Positions 42,127-50,403 of a DNA stretch of 64,000 nt are shown here, piece after piece. The notes beneath the pieces are model-generated. The model did no database searches. It was not told where the DNA came from and saw only the letters and a list, made by a program, of their open reading frames with translations. The stretch comes from Solidesulfovibrio carbinolicus (lineage in GTDB: Bacteria; Desulfobacterota; Desulfovibrionia; Desulfovibrionales; Desulfovibrionaceae). The stretch lies in NCBI RefSeq assembly GCF_004135975.1, contig NZ_CP026538.1:4173501-4237500 (forward strand). Direction: 5' to 3'. Position 1 is the first letter of the stretch, and each line of letters begins with the position of its first letter. Position numbers and translations under genes: made by a program.

Positions 42127-42155
42127 ATTTAAAATGAGAACACGCGCCGTGTCAA
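42127..42155 (-). promoter_or_regulatory. Candidate sigma-70 promoter of dsrA
   Basis: On the minus strand TTGACA (42150-42155) is followed after 17 bp by TTAAAT (42127-42132). This places the start of transcription near 42119 and leaves a leader of about 165 nt before the dsrA ATG. Confidence 0.6.
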
Positions 42156-42290
42156 CGGCAAACCGAACTCACGCCGGGTCCCCCCGGAACATTTCCCCTA
42201 CCACGAGAGCTTTTTCCTTGCAAAGCCTATTTGCTTCCAACGCCGCTCCAGGGGGTTGCAAAAGCACCGTTTTTGTCCCATTTCCCGGCC

Positions 42291-42968
42291 ATGGACGACA
42301 CCCCAGCCCATACCCCGGCCGCCCTCTCCGACACACCCGCCGCCTGCCGCCGCTGCGGCCGCTGCTGCCGTCTGGGCGGTCCGGCCCTGCACGCCGCCGA
42401 CCTGCCCCTGCTGCGCGCCGGACGTCTGACCCTGGCCGACCTCGTCACCTTGCGGCGCGGCGAAGGCGTCACGGACAACGTCGCCGGCCGGGTCGGCCCC
42501 TCGCCGACCGAGCTCGTGAAGCTGCGCCCGGCTTCGGGCGGCCGGGCTTGCCTGTTCTACCGCGACCCGCCGGCCTGCGCCATTCACGACGCCTCGCCCC
42601 TGGAGTGCCGGACCCTTTTTTGCGACGCCCCCCAGGCCCTGGCCGCCCTCTACGCCAAGGACCGCCTGACCCGGGCCGACATCCTCGCCCCCGGCCCCCT
42701 GGCCGAGCTGTGCGCCCACCACGACGCCGAAACGGACCTCACGCGCCTGGCCGCCGTGTGCCGGGCCGCCGCCGCCGGCGACGACGCCGCCCGGGAGGCC
42801 GCCCGGGCGGCCCTGCGCTTCGACGCCGCCATGCGCGAACTGCTCCCGGCCCGCCTGGGCGTCGCCCCCCAGACCCTGCCCTTCCACCTCGGCCGGCCCC
42901 TGGCCCAGGCCCTGCCGGCCCTGCGCGCCGCCGCCGCCCCGGCCGCCCTTTACAAGCGCCGGCCATAG
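42291..42968 (+). CDS. YkgJ-type cysteine-cluster protein
   Basis: 225 residues. An N-terminal CRRCGRCCRLGGPAL motif and a later C...C pattern (CLFYRDPPACAIHD, LECRTLFC) match the zinc/iron-chelating YkgJ / UPF0153 family, whose members carry a Cys-rich metal site. The rest is helical and Ala-rich. I chose the ATG at 42291 at the start of protein-like sequence, not the longer frame from 42231. It is divergent from dsrA. The family's function is uncertain; an iron-sulfur or metal role fits. Confidence 0.8.
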   Translation: MDDTPAHTPAALSDTPAACRRCGRCCRLGGPALHAADLPLLRAGRLTLADLVTLRRGEGVTDNVAGRVGPSPTELVKLRPASGGRACLFYRDPPACAIHDASPLECRTLFCDAPQALAALYAKDRLTRADILAPGPLAELCAHHDAETDLTRLAAVCRAAAAGDDAAREAARAALRFDAAMRELLPARLGVAPQTLPFHLGRPLAQALPALRAAAAPAALYKRRP

Positions 42969-43027
42969 GCCTACATCCGGTTCGACCCGAAAAGGCCGGC
43001 CCCGTCCGGCCACGGGGAGGATGCACC

Positions 43028-43546
43028 ATGCTTAGAGCCTTGATCGTCAGCCTGTGTCTTGCCTTCCTATCCCCGGCCCTGCCGGCCTCGGCCGCCTCGG
43101 CCCGCCACGTCTTCGGCAAATACGCCTTTGGCGAGTCCTGCCAGAAACTCTTCTCCGGGCCGACTTTCGCCGAGGAAAAGGCCCGGCCCGTCTGGGACCC
43201 CAAATACCAGATGTTCGGCCTGGTCCATGACCCGGAAGTCACGGCCCAAAGCCGCTTCACCCTGCACTACGACCGCGACGCCAAGCCCAATTTCGAAGGC
43301 GTGCCCCTGGGCCGGGTCTACTACGGCTGCGACAAGGCCACCGGCAGGTTCTCCCTGGTCGTCATGTCCCACGACCTGCTGGCCGTGCCGGGACTCGTGC
43401 GTAAGGCCACCGAAAGCTTCGGCCCCCCGACCATGACCACCATGATCCAGACCATCTGGAACCTGCCCGATCTCTACGTCCAGATCGATCAAGTCTATAT
43501 GATCATCTACGACACCCGGGCCGGCAAACCCGGCGGCGCGTCCTGA
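43028..43546 (+). CDS. Secreted unknown protein
   Basis: 172 residues with a clear signal peptide (MLRALIVSLCLAFLSPALPA, cleavage near SAA). The mature part is about 150 residues, strand-rich, with paired Cys residues (ESCQKLF, YYGCDKATG), so it is probably periplasmic. It has a GGGGAGG ribosome site. No family is recognised. It lies 59 bp after the YkgJ-type gene and overlaps the translational signals of the acyltransferase gene 2 bp downstream, suggesting one transcript. Confidence 0.75.
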   Translation: MLRALIVSLCLAFLSPALPASAASARHVFGKYAFGESCQKLFSGPTFAEEKARPVWDPKYQMFGLVHDPEVTAQSRFTLHYDRDAKPNFEGVPLGRVYYGCDKATGRFSLVVMSHDLLAVPGLVRKATESFGPPTMTTMIQTIWNLPDLYVQIDQVYMIIYDTRAGKPGGAS

Positions 43547-43548
43547 CC

Positions 43549-44607
43549 GTGACGCCCGGCCGCGACCTGCGCTTCCTGGAAGCCGCCCGCACCCTGGCCA
43601 TGGCCGTGGTGGTCTGGTCCCATGCCAGCAACACGGTCTTTTTCCGGGAAGGCGACTTTTCAGCCACGCCGCTTTTCACCTCCTGTCTGGTCACCTTCGC
43701 CGTGCCCACGTTTTTTTGCATCTCGGGCTACCTGCTCGCCCTGTTCGCCCCGGCCGGCGGCGACCAGGCCGCCCGGCCCCTGCGCCAGATCAAAAAAATC
43801 CTGCCGCTGTTCCTGGCCTGGAACGCTCTGACGCTTATCGTCCTGCGCCTGGCCTACGGCATGCCGCTTTTTTCGCCGACCGCCCTGGCCGATCTGGCCA
43901 CCGGCCCGGCCCAGCTCTATTATCTGTTCGCCCTGCTCCAGCTCCTGGCGCTCACCGCCCTGGCCGCGCCCTTTGCCTCCCCCGCCCGGGAGCGCGTCTG
44001 GCTCGCGGCCGGCGCGGCCACGACCCTGGGTTTTTACCTCGCCTCCACCCTGGCCCTGCACCTGTCCCCGCCGGCCAGCCACGCCTTCGAGCTCGTCGCC
44101 ATCAAGATCGGCCCGGTCTGGCTGGGCTTTTTTGGCCTGGGCGGCTGGTTGGCCCGAAATCCCCAACACCTTGACGCCCTCGCCCGGCGCTGGCCGCTTT
44201 TCACCGCCCTGGCCGTGTGCGCCTTCATCATTTACTGGGCCGACGTGGACGCCCAGGCCCGGTCCCTTGGGGCCAACTACCGCCAATACTTCCTGCTCTC
44301 CGGGCTGGCCTTCCAACTCGCCGGCTGCCTGGCCCTGCTCGGCGGCTGCCGGGCGGCCGAAGCTCGTGCCGGCCGGCTGTTCACCCTCCTGGCCGAAACC
44401 GGCCGCGACACCCTGGGCATCTACCTCGCCCACTACGTCCTGGTGCTGCTCTTCTACGCCGCCGTCCCGGCCCCGGTGGCCCCGGCCCATCGCCTGCCCC
44501 TGGGCGCGGCGGCCATGGCCGTGTCCTTCGGCGGCTCCCTGGCGCTGACCCGCCTGGCCCGCCGCCACGGCGGCGCGGTTTGGGCGAGGGTGCTGTTTGG
44601 AGTGTAG
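43549..44607 (+). CDS. Integral membrane acyltransferase family protein
   Basis: 352 residues with about ten membrane helices and the acyltransferase-3 (OafA/WecH-like) pattern: RDLRFLEAARTLAMAVVVWS with the catalytic His in the WSH triad, a long series of hydrophobic helices, and a TLGIYLAHYVLVL segment late in the protein. Enzymes of this family O-acetylate surface polysaccharides or small molecules. Starts at a GTG two bases after the previous stop. A surface-modification role is likely; the acceptor is unknown. Confidence 0.82.
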   Translation: MTPGRDLRFLEAARTLAMAVVVWSHASNTVFFREGDFSATPLFTSCLVTFAVPTFFCISGYLLALFAPAGGDQAARPLRQIKKILPLFLAWNALTLIVLRLAYGMPLFSPTALADLATGPAQLYYLFALLQLLALTALAAPFASPARERVWLAAGAATTLGFYLASTLALHLSPPASHAFELVAIKIGPVWLGFFGLGGWLARNPQHLDALARRWPLFTALAVCAFIIYWADVDAQARSLGANYRQYFLLSGLAFQLAGCLALLGGCRAAEARAGRLFTLLAETGRDTLGIYLAHYVLVLLFYAAVPAPVAPAHRLPLGAAAMAVSFGGSLALTRLARRHGGAVWARVLFGV

Positions 44608-44627
44608 AGGAGACGAGAAGAGGGAAG

Positions 44628-44669
44628 AGGCCTCCGGCGGCTGGGGGCCTGAGGCCCCCAGACCCCCCG
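44628..44669 (+). repeat. 3'-end palindromic element, copy 5
   Basis: GCCTCCGGCGGC, core CTGGGGGCCT-G-AGGCCCCCAG (44641-44661), then ACCCCCC; 20 bp after the acyltransferase stop. Confidence 0.88.
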
Positions 44670-44828
44670 AATGGAGAAAGGGTTAAAGTGGGCGGTTGCC
44701 GGCGCGAGACGCTCGTGCCTTGCGCTCGCTGCTGTCGCCAGCGTCCATTTCCCCGCCACGTTCCCGTTTTCCAGACCGTCTTCGGACGGGCTTCGGCCTG
44801 GAGGCCGATATTTTTTTGCCGACTTAAT

Positions 44829-44843
44829 TGACAATGATTTTCA
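44829..44843 (+). promoter_or_regulatory. Fur box overlapping a promoter
   Basis: TGACAATGATTTTCA matches 12 of 14 arm positions of the 7-1-7 Fur consensus. TTGACA (44828-44833) starts one base earlier and could be the -35, with CTAAAA (44851-44856) as -10 after 17 bp, so Fur binding would block it. It is 54 bp before the DUF2325 gene. Confidence 0.72.
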
Positions 44844-44896
44844 ATTTCGTCTAAAAGGGGTGCAACGGCCACGCGGACGGCCGGGGAGCACACCAC

Positions 44897-46216
44897 ATGC
44901 AGCGCAAGACTTTAAATGATAACGCCGAATTCGCCTGCCCCATCGTGGGGACCTGTCTGACCATCGCCGAACTGCGCCGCATCTGCCGCAAATTCGGCGA
45001 CGCCGTGCCCGAGGCCGCCTCGGACTACGAAGCCCACGTCTTCCTCGTCGGCCAGGCCAAGATCACGGCCAGCCCGGCCTCGAAGTATCTCCAGAAATAC
45101 CTGGACAAAAAATACCGCAAGGAATTGCGGATGTTTTGGAAGACCGAGGACGAGGCCGAACTGCGCCGGCTGTGGCGGGAGCGGGCCGACGCCGGCGACG
45201 TGCCCGGTCCCTTCTGGGCGCTCATGTCCCACCCCACCGCCTCCAACGAATTGCTGCGCGACGTCTACGGCGAGGTCCACATGCTCTCCCACCGGGTGGG
45301 CGCGGCCAACCGGGCCGATCTGGCCAAGCTCTCGCGCCTTGAGGACAAGCTCGCGGAAACCGCCGCCGCCCTGGAGGACAGCAAGGCCGTGCTGCGCCAG
45401 GCCGTGTCGGTCTGGAAGACCCGCTGCCGCCAGGCCATGGAAGAACTCGCCGCCGAACGGGCCAAACGGCAAGCCGCCGAACGCGAACGCATTTCCCTGC
45501 GCGAGGCCATTGAAAATTCCGCCGTGGCCGCCGTGCGCCGCGACCGCGACATCCTGCGCGACCAGCTCATGGAACTGGCCGACCGTCTGCAAACCACCGA
45601 AGCCGAAGCCGGACGCCAGGCCCTGCTCCTGGAGCGGATGCACGCCGATCTGGCCAAGACCCGCCAGGAACTGGCCGACCGCGACAGCGAAGTGGCCGCC
45701 CTGGAAGCCTCGCTCTTTTCCGCCCTGGGCGAAGCCGCCGCCGCCCACGCCGCCCATGCCGAGCACCATATCGACGATCCCGACGGCCTTGGCGATCACC
45801 ACGACCAGCCCCATGCCTGTACCGGCGACTGCCCCTGCCCGGCCGGCGGCTGCCGCCGCGATCCGGCCGCGGCCGGCTCAAGCCTCCACCTCGTCGGCGG
45901 GGGCCTGGCCGGCAAGCGCGTGCTCTACGTCGGCGGCCGGTCGTCCCTGGTCTCCCATTACAAAGTCCTGGCCGAAAAATTCGGCTGCGAACTCATTCAC
46001 CATGACGGCGGCCGGGAACAGTCCTCCCACCGCCTCTGGGAATTGCTCGGCTGCGCCGACGCCGTGGTCTGCCCCGTGGACTGCGTCAGCCACGAGGCCT
46101 GCTCGCTCGTCAAACAAGCCTGCAAAGGCTGTCTCAAACCCCTTATCCTCGCCCGATCCTCGGGGCTTTCCAGCCTCGCCCGCTCCCTGGCCGAACTCGG
46201 CGCGCCGGCGCAGTAG
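44897..46216 (+). CDS. DUF2325 protein with coiled coil and His/Cys-rich segment, Fur-controlled
   Basis: 439 residues. N-terminal 120 residues are soluble and helical, with one Cys-rich turn at the start (FACPIVGTCLTIAELRRICR). A long coiled coil (about 140-280) follows, then a His/Cys-rich stretch near 285-320 with HAAHAEHH, DDHHDQPHACTGDC-like spacing and PCPAGGC, and last a DUF2325 domain (GKRVLYVGGRSSLVSHYKVL, CVSHEACSLVKQACKGCLKP). Many DUF2325 proteins are metal- or redox-linked. The Fur box 54 bp upstream and the metal-ligand-rich stretch suggest iron-responsive function. GGGGAG precedes the ATG. Confidence 0.85.
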   Translation: MQRKTLNDNAEFACPIVGTCLTIAELRRICRKFGDAVPEAASDYEAHVFLVGQAKITASPASKYLQKYLDKKYRKELRMFWKTEDEAELRRLWRERADAGDVPGPFWALMSHPTASNELLRDVYGEVHMLSHRVGAANRADLAKLSRLEDKLAETAAALEDSKAVLRQAVSVWKTRCRQAMEELAAERAKRQAAERERISLREAIENSAVAAVRRDRDILRDQLMELADRLQTTEAEAGRQALLLERMHADLAKTRQELADRDSEVAALEASLFSALGEAAAAHAAHAEHHIDDPDGLGDHHDQPHACTGDCPCPAGGCRRDPAAAGSSLHLVGGGLAGKRVLYVGGRSSLVSHYKVLAEKFGCELIHHDGGREQSSHRLWELLGCADAVVCPVDCVSHEACSLVKQACKGCLKPLILARSSGLSSLARSLAELGAPAQ

Positions 46217-46321
46217 GCCACCCACCTCCCTTTCCGGGCCACGGTTGCGTCCGTCCGCCCGACCGGCTATTCCTTTCGGGAAGCGCTCCGCACCAGGAGC
46301 GCTCCCCAAAGGAGATTGCCC

Positions 46322-46702
46322 ATGGCCCCTCGCCGCAACATTTCCTCCGGCTCCAAATGGGAACCCCTGCTCGGCTACTCCCGGGCCGTGGTGGCCGGCA
46401 ACACCGTCTACGTGTCCGGCACCGTCGGCGCCAATGCCGACGGAACCATCCCCGAAGGCGCCTACGCCCAGACCAAGCGCGCCCTGGAAATCATCCGCGA
46501 CGCCCTGGCCCAGGCCGGAGCCGACCTGACCAACGTCGTGCGCACGCGCCTTTTTATGGCCGACATGGGCGACTTCGACGCCGTGGCCAAGGCCCATGGC
46601 GAAGTCTTCGGCGACATCCGCCCGGCCACCACCATCGTCGAAGTGTCCAAACTCGTGGACGCCGCCTTCGTGGTGGAAGTCGAAGCTTTGGCAGTGATTT
46701 AG
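46322..46702 (+). CDS. RidA-family enamine/imine deaminase
   Basis: 126 residues of the RidA/YjgF fold, which hydrolyses reactive 2-aminoacrylate-type enamines. Landmarks are SRAVVAGNTVYVSGTVGANA, the VVRTRLFMADMGDFDAV region with the conserved Arg, and the C-terminal TTIVEVSKLVDAAFVVEVEA. The start is taken as the ATG at 46322 (GGAG 7 bp upstream); a TTG at 46316 is in frame but unlikely. It is a single-gene unit closed by a 3'-end palindromic element. Confidence 0.93.
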   Translation: MAPRRNISSGSKWEPLLGYSRAVVAGNTVYVSGTVGANADGTIPEGAYAQTKRALEIIRDALAQAGADLTNVVRTRLFMADMGDFDAVAKAHGEVFGDIRPATTIVEVSKLVDAAFVVEVEALAVI

Positions 46703-46712
46703 GGGAAGTGAA

Positions 46713-46755
46713 GATGCCTCCGGCGGCCGGGGGCCTGAGGCCCCCGGACCCCCCA
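46713..46755 (+). repeat. 3'-end palindromic element, copy 6
   Basis: GCCTCCGGCGGC, core CCGGGGGCCT-G-AGGCCCCCGG (46727-46747), then ACCCCCC; 10 bp after the ridA-like stop. Confidence 0.9.
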
Positions 46756-46857
46756 AATAGGTGAAGGGGGCCTTGCTCCATGGGAAGTTATGGCTATATG
46801 TGCGGGGCAGGCGGTAAACGCGCCATGCGTGGCGATTTCGCAACATTTTGCGGGAAT

Positions 46858-46876
46858 ATTGCTTGATCAGCGCAAT
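46858..46876. promoter_or_regulatory. Inverted repeat upstream of the HydS-like cluster
   Basis: ATTGC-N9-GCAAT in an A+T-rich promoter-like region 46 bp before the first gene of the cluster. A candidate operator; no consensus is recognised. Confidence 0.3.
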
Positions 46877-46922
46877 TTTTGCGGGTAATTTGTGAAAAAA
46901 GTGACGAATGAGGCCCGCGCCC

Positions 46923-47165
46923 ATGAAACATGAAATCGTCATCTGCATGGGCAGCTCGTGCTTTGCCAGGGGCAACCGCAAGCATCTGCTCATGATCGAG
47001 CAGTATCTGGCCGACCACGGACTCAGCGAATCCGTGGTGCTCACCGGCTCGCGCTGCGAGGACCAGTGCCGCTGCGGCCCCAACATCCGCATCGACGGCC
47101 AGCTCTACGGCGACATCAACGGCGAACGCCTCCTGGAACTCCTAAGCCGCCACCTGGCCGGCTGA
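46923..47165 (+). CDS. Thioredoxin-like [2Fe-2S] ferredoxin
   Basis: 80 residues of the NuoE/thioredoxin-like [2Fe-2S] family: MGSSCFARGN carries the first Cys, and LTGSRCEDQCRCGPNIRIDG carries Cys residues typical of the cluster site. Such small proteins serve electron-bifurcating or sensory hydrogenases. The ATG at 46923 gives a normal-length protein; 46908 would add five residues. It is 90 bp before the HydS-like gene and heads a three-gene unit with it and a SpoIIE phosphatase gene. Confidence 0.85.
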   Translation: MKHEIVICMGSSCFARGNRKHLLMIEQYLADHGLSESVVLTGSRCEDQCRCGPNIRIDGQLYGDINGERLLELLSRHLAG

Positions 47166-47255
47166 TCCCGCCCGCGCCGACGCCCCGCCGCCTTGCGATC
47201 CCGCCCGTCCGGGCGTACCCAGGACGCAACCCCAGGCCCCTACGACGGAGACGGC

Positions 47256-49007
47256 ATGCATTCCCATTATCCGATTTATACCATCGAAGCCGAGTGCCAG
47301 GACTGCTACCGCTGCCTGCGCCAATGTCCGGTCAAGGCCATCCAGGTCGAAAACGGCCGGGCCACCGTGGTGCCGGAGCTGTGCATCGCCTGCGGCCAGT
47401 GCGTGGCCGCCTGCCCGTCCCAGGCCAAGCAGGTGCGCAGCGACCTTTTCGGCGTTTACAAACTCTTGCGCTCGGACAAGCTGGCCTACGTCTCCCTGGC
47501 CCCGTCCTGGGTGACGGAATTTCCCGACGTGTCCCCCGAGGCCATGATCGCCGCCCTGCGCAAGCTCGGGTTTTCCGGCGTTTCCGAGACAGCCTTGGGA
47601 GCCCAGGAAGTCTCGGCCGCCGTGGCCGGCATCCTGGCCCAGGGCGGCCCCAGGCTCCTGTTGTCCACCGCCTGCCCGGCCGCCGTGGACTTCATCCGCG
47701 GCTACATGCCCGAGCTTGTGCCCAACCTCACCCCGCTGCTCTCGCCGCTTCTGTCCCACTGCCGGATGCTGCGCCGCAACTACGGCCAGGATATCGGCGT
47801 GGTGTTCTTCGGCCCCTGCGTGGCCAAGAAATCCGAGGCCGACAACCATCCGGCCCTGCTCGACGCGGCCATGACGTTCACCGACCTCAAAGCCATGCTG
47901 CGCGAGGAGAACATCCGCCCCGAGGACCTCATCCCCGGCCCGGCCGACCGCTTCATGCCCCACCCGGCCAGGGAAGGGGCGCTGTATCCCGTCGAAGGCG
48001 GCATGTCCGACACCATCAAGGCCTATGCCGGCAACGACAAGGTCTGTTTCACCACGCTTTCGGGCATCCCCACCATCGAATCGGCCTTGCAGGGCGTCCA
48101 CAACCACGTGCTGCCCCGCCCGGTCTTTATCGAGATGCTGGCCTGCGTGGGCGGCTGTGTGCGCGGGCCCTGCGTGTCCAGCCGCCGGCCCCGGCTCCTC
48201 GACCAGCTCGACGTGTTCGCCCGGGCCGCCCAGCCCGGCGACGATCTGCCCGTGCGCCAGCCGGCCGTGTCCATCACCGAGCGCAAGAACCCCGCGCCGG
48301 TGGACCTGCCCGTCTACAGCGAGGACCAGTACACCCGGGTGCTGCGGCTTATCGGCAAATTCACGCCTGAAGACGAGGTCAACTGCGGCGGCTGCGGCCA
48401 CGAATCCTGCCGGGGGCTGGCCCGGGCCATGCTCGAAGGCCTGGCCGAACCATCGATGTGCGTGCATTTTCTGCGAAAGCGGGCCACCAGAAAGGCCAAC
48501 GCCCTGCTGCGCTGCATCCCGGCCGGCGTGGTCATCGCCAACAACAAGCTGCAGATCATCGAGTGCAACGAACACTTCGCCCGGCTGTTCGGCGAGGAGA
48601 CGGTCATGGCCTACGAGGCCAGCCCCGGCATGGAGGGGGCGGCCCTGGATAAGATCGTGCCGTTTATCAGCCTGTTTCGCCGGTCGCTGGAGACCGAGAC
48701 CGACATCCACCGCGACGCCCTGCGCTTCGACGACCGCGTTTTCAGCGTCACCATCTTTACCATCGAACCGCGCAACGTCATCGGCGGCATCGTGTTTGAC
48801 GTCACCGGCTCGGAACTGCGGCGCGACGAGATCGCCAACCGCGCCCGGGAGATCATCCGCAAAAACCTCGAAACCGTGCAGGAAATCGCCTGCCGCCTGG
48901 GCGAGAACATGGCCGACACGGAAATCCTGCTGCGCTCCCTGGCCGAAGGCTTCTCCAGCGGGGCCAAGCCCATCGGCGACAAGGACATGCGGGGGCGGCG
49001 GCCGTGA
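47256..49007 (+). CDS. HydS-like [FeFe]-hydrogenase sensor with PAS domain
   Basis: 583 residues. Two N-terminal [4Fe-4S] sites (C14, C17, C20, C24; then CIACGQCVAACP) precede a shortened [FeFe]-hydrogenase domain. The H-cluster ligand positions are filled by Cys: L1 STACP (C140), L2 FFGPCVAKK (C188), and L3 MLACVGGCVRG (C297, C301). However, the usual second L1 Cys and the GGGQP stretch are absent. After that come a CGGCGHESC iron-sulfur module (near 377-385) and a PAS-type region (about 415-520). This is the layout of the sensory group rather than of a bulk hydrogen enzyme. The following SpoIIE phosphatase gene overlaps by GTGA, so the protein probably reports H2 or redox state. Confidence 0.85.
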   Translation: MHSHYPIYTIEAECQDCYRCLRQCPVKAIQVENGRATVVPELCIACGQCVAACPSQAKQVRSDLFGVYKLLRSDKLAYVSLAPSWVTEFPDVSPEAMIAALRKLGFSGVSETALGAQEVSAAVAGILAQGGPRLLLSTACPAAVDFIRGYMPELVPNLTPLLSPLLSHCRMLRRNYGQDIGVVFFGPCVAKKSEADNHPALLDAAMTFTDLKAMLREENIRPEDLIPGPADRFMPHPAREGALYPVEGGMSDTIKAYAGNDKVCFTTLSGIPTIESALQGVHNHVLPRPVFIEMLACVGGCVRGPCVSSRRPRLLDQLDVFARAAQPGDDLPVRQPAVSITERKNPAPVDLPVYSEDQYTRVLRLIGKFTPEDEVNCGGCGHESCRGLARAMLEGLAEPSMCVHFLRKRATRKANALLRCIPAGVVIANNKLQIIECNEHFARLFGEETVMAYEASPGMEGAALDKIVPFISLFRRSLETETDIHRDALRFDDRVFSVTIFTIEPRNVIGGIVFDVTGSELRRDEIANRAREIIRKNLETVQEIACRLGENMADTEILLRSLAEGFSSGAKPIGDKDMRGRRP

Positions 49008-50182
49008 CCGAGGAAGTCTTTATCGAGGTGGACGCCGCCCAGCGCAACCGGTTCGGCGAGGACATCTGCGGCGACGCCTTCAAGACCCTGCGCGTCCAGG
49101 ATGAAGGCCGGGTCATTGCCGTGCTCTCCGACGGCCTGGGGCACGGCGTCAAGGCCAGCATCCTGTCGCTCATGACCGCCACCATGGCGCTGAAGTACAC
49201 GGCCACCGACGCCGACGTGGTGCGTGCCGCCGAAGTCATCATGGACGCCCTGCCCGTGTGCCAGGTGCGCAAGATCAGCTACGCCACCTTCACCGTGGTA
49301 GACATCCACCCCGACGGGGCCACCCGCGTCGTGGAGATGGACAATCCGCCGGTGATTCTCCTGCGCGCCGGCAAAGCCCAGCACATGGACTTCGAGGAGG
49401 TCTCCTCGCCGCGCTACAATGATCGCCTCATCCGGGTCTACGACCTGAACATGCAGCCCGGCGACCGGCTCATCTTCACCTCCGACGGCATCACCCAGGC
49501 CGGCCTTGGCTCGGAGCGCATGCGCCTGGGCTGGCGCATCAAGGGCTGCCGGGAGTTCGTCGAGGAGGTCGTGGCCAAGGACCCGTCCATCTCGGCCCGC
49601 AACCTGTCCCAAAAGATCCTGTCCCAGGCCCTGCGCCAGGAACCCTTCCAGCGGGCCTATGACGACATGACCGCCGCCGTCATCTACTTCCGCCGCCCGC
49701 GCCGCTCCATCGTGCTCACCGGCCCGCCCTACGCCGCCCATCGCGACAAGGAATTCGCCCAGATGCTGGCCGAATTCCCCGGCCGCAAGATCATCTGCGG
49801 CGGCACCACGGCCAACATCGTGGCCCGGGAGCTCGGCCGCACCATCCGCGACAGCCTGCAGGTCGGGGCGGTCAGCGATATCCCGCCGGCCGCCGAGATG
49901 GACGACGTGGATCTCGTCACCGAAGGCATCCTCACCCTCACCCGGGTGGCCCGGCTCCTGGAACAGGACGAAGCGCCGCGCGAAAAAAACCCGGCCGTGC
50001 AGCTCTACGACATCCTGCTCGACAGCGACTCCATCGAATTCATCGTGGGCGCGCGCATCAACGAAGCCCACCAGGACCCCAACCTGCCCATTGACCTGGA
50101 AATCCGCCGCAACATCATCCGGCGCATCTGCAAGGTGCTGGAAGAGAAGTACTTGAAAGAAACGAAGATGAGCGTTTTCTAG
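49004..50182 (+). CDS. SpoIIE/PP2C-type protein phosphatase
   Basis: 392 residues. Residues 1 to about 235 form a SpoIIE phosphatase: the metal-binding VLSDGLGHGVKAS segment, FTSDGITQAGLG, and the late YDDMTAAVIYF. The C-terminal 150 residues have a different alpha/beta pattern (RKIICGGTTANIVAREL). The GTG start overlaps the HydS-like stop (GTGA), indicating coupling. In anti-sigma or switch systems such phosphatases dephosphorylate an anti-anti-sigma factor; here the adjacent hydrogenase-like sensor is the expected partner. No anti-sigma pair is visible in the window. Confidence 0.88.
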   Translation: MTEEVFIEVDAAQRNRFGEDICGDAFKTLRVQDEGRVIAVLSDGLGHGVKASILSLMTATMALKYTATDADVVRAAEVIMDALPVCQVRKISYATFTVVDIHPDGATRVVEMDNPPVILLRAGKAQHMDFEEVSSPRYNDRLIRVYDLNMQPGDRLIFTSDGITQAGLGSERMRLGWRIKGCREFVEEVVAKDPSISARNLSQKILSQALRQEPFQRAYDDMTAAVIYFRRPRRSIVLTGPPYAAHRDKEFAQMLAEFPGRKIICGGTTANIVARELGRTIRDSLQVGAVSDIPPAAEMDDVDLVTEGILTLTRVARLLEQDEAPREKNPAVQLYDILLDSDSIEFIVGARINEAHQDPNLPIDLEIRRNIIRRICKVLEEKYLKETKMSVF

Positions 50183-50203
50183 GCAGGGTGAGGAAGAGGG
50201 GGG

Positions 50204-50246
50204 ATGCCTCCGGCGGCTGGGGCGTAAGGCCCCCAGCCCCCCCATA
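50204..50246 (+). repeat. 3'-end palindromic element, copy 7 (degenerate core)
   Basis: GCCTCCGGCGGC followed by CTGGGGCGTAAGGCCCCCAG (50217-50236) and CCCCCC, 21 bp after the SpoIIE phosphatase stop. The core is partly degenerate. Confidence 0.8.
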
Positions 50247-50333
50247 GGGAGAAAAGGTCAAGAGGTTTTCGGGCGAGTTAGCGCGCGTTAGGCCGGGCAG
50301 CACTGGAGACCGTGATCGCCGGCCACAGGCCGC

Positions 50334-50385
50334 AAAAAAGGGCCGCGTCCCGCCGGAAACCGCCAAGCCAGGCAGGACGCGGCCC
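50334..50385 (-). terminator. Terminator of the TPR gene
   Basis: On the minus strand an 11-bp stem (GGACGCGGCCC at 50375-50385 pairs with GGGCCGCGTCC at 50340-50350) is followed by TTTTTTG. It ends the TPR gene 19 bp beyond the stop. Confidence 0.85.
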
Positions 50386-50403
50386 CGCGCCGGAAGGGAG
50401 ATG

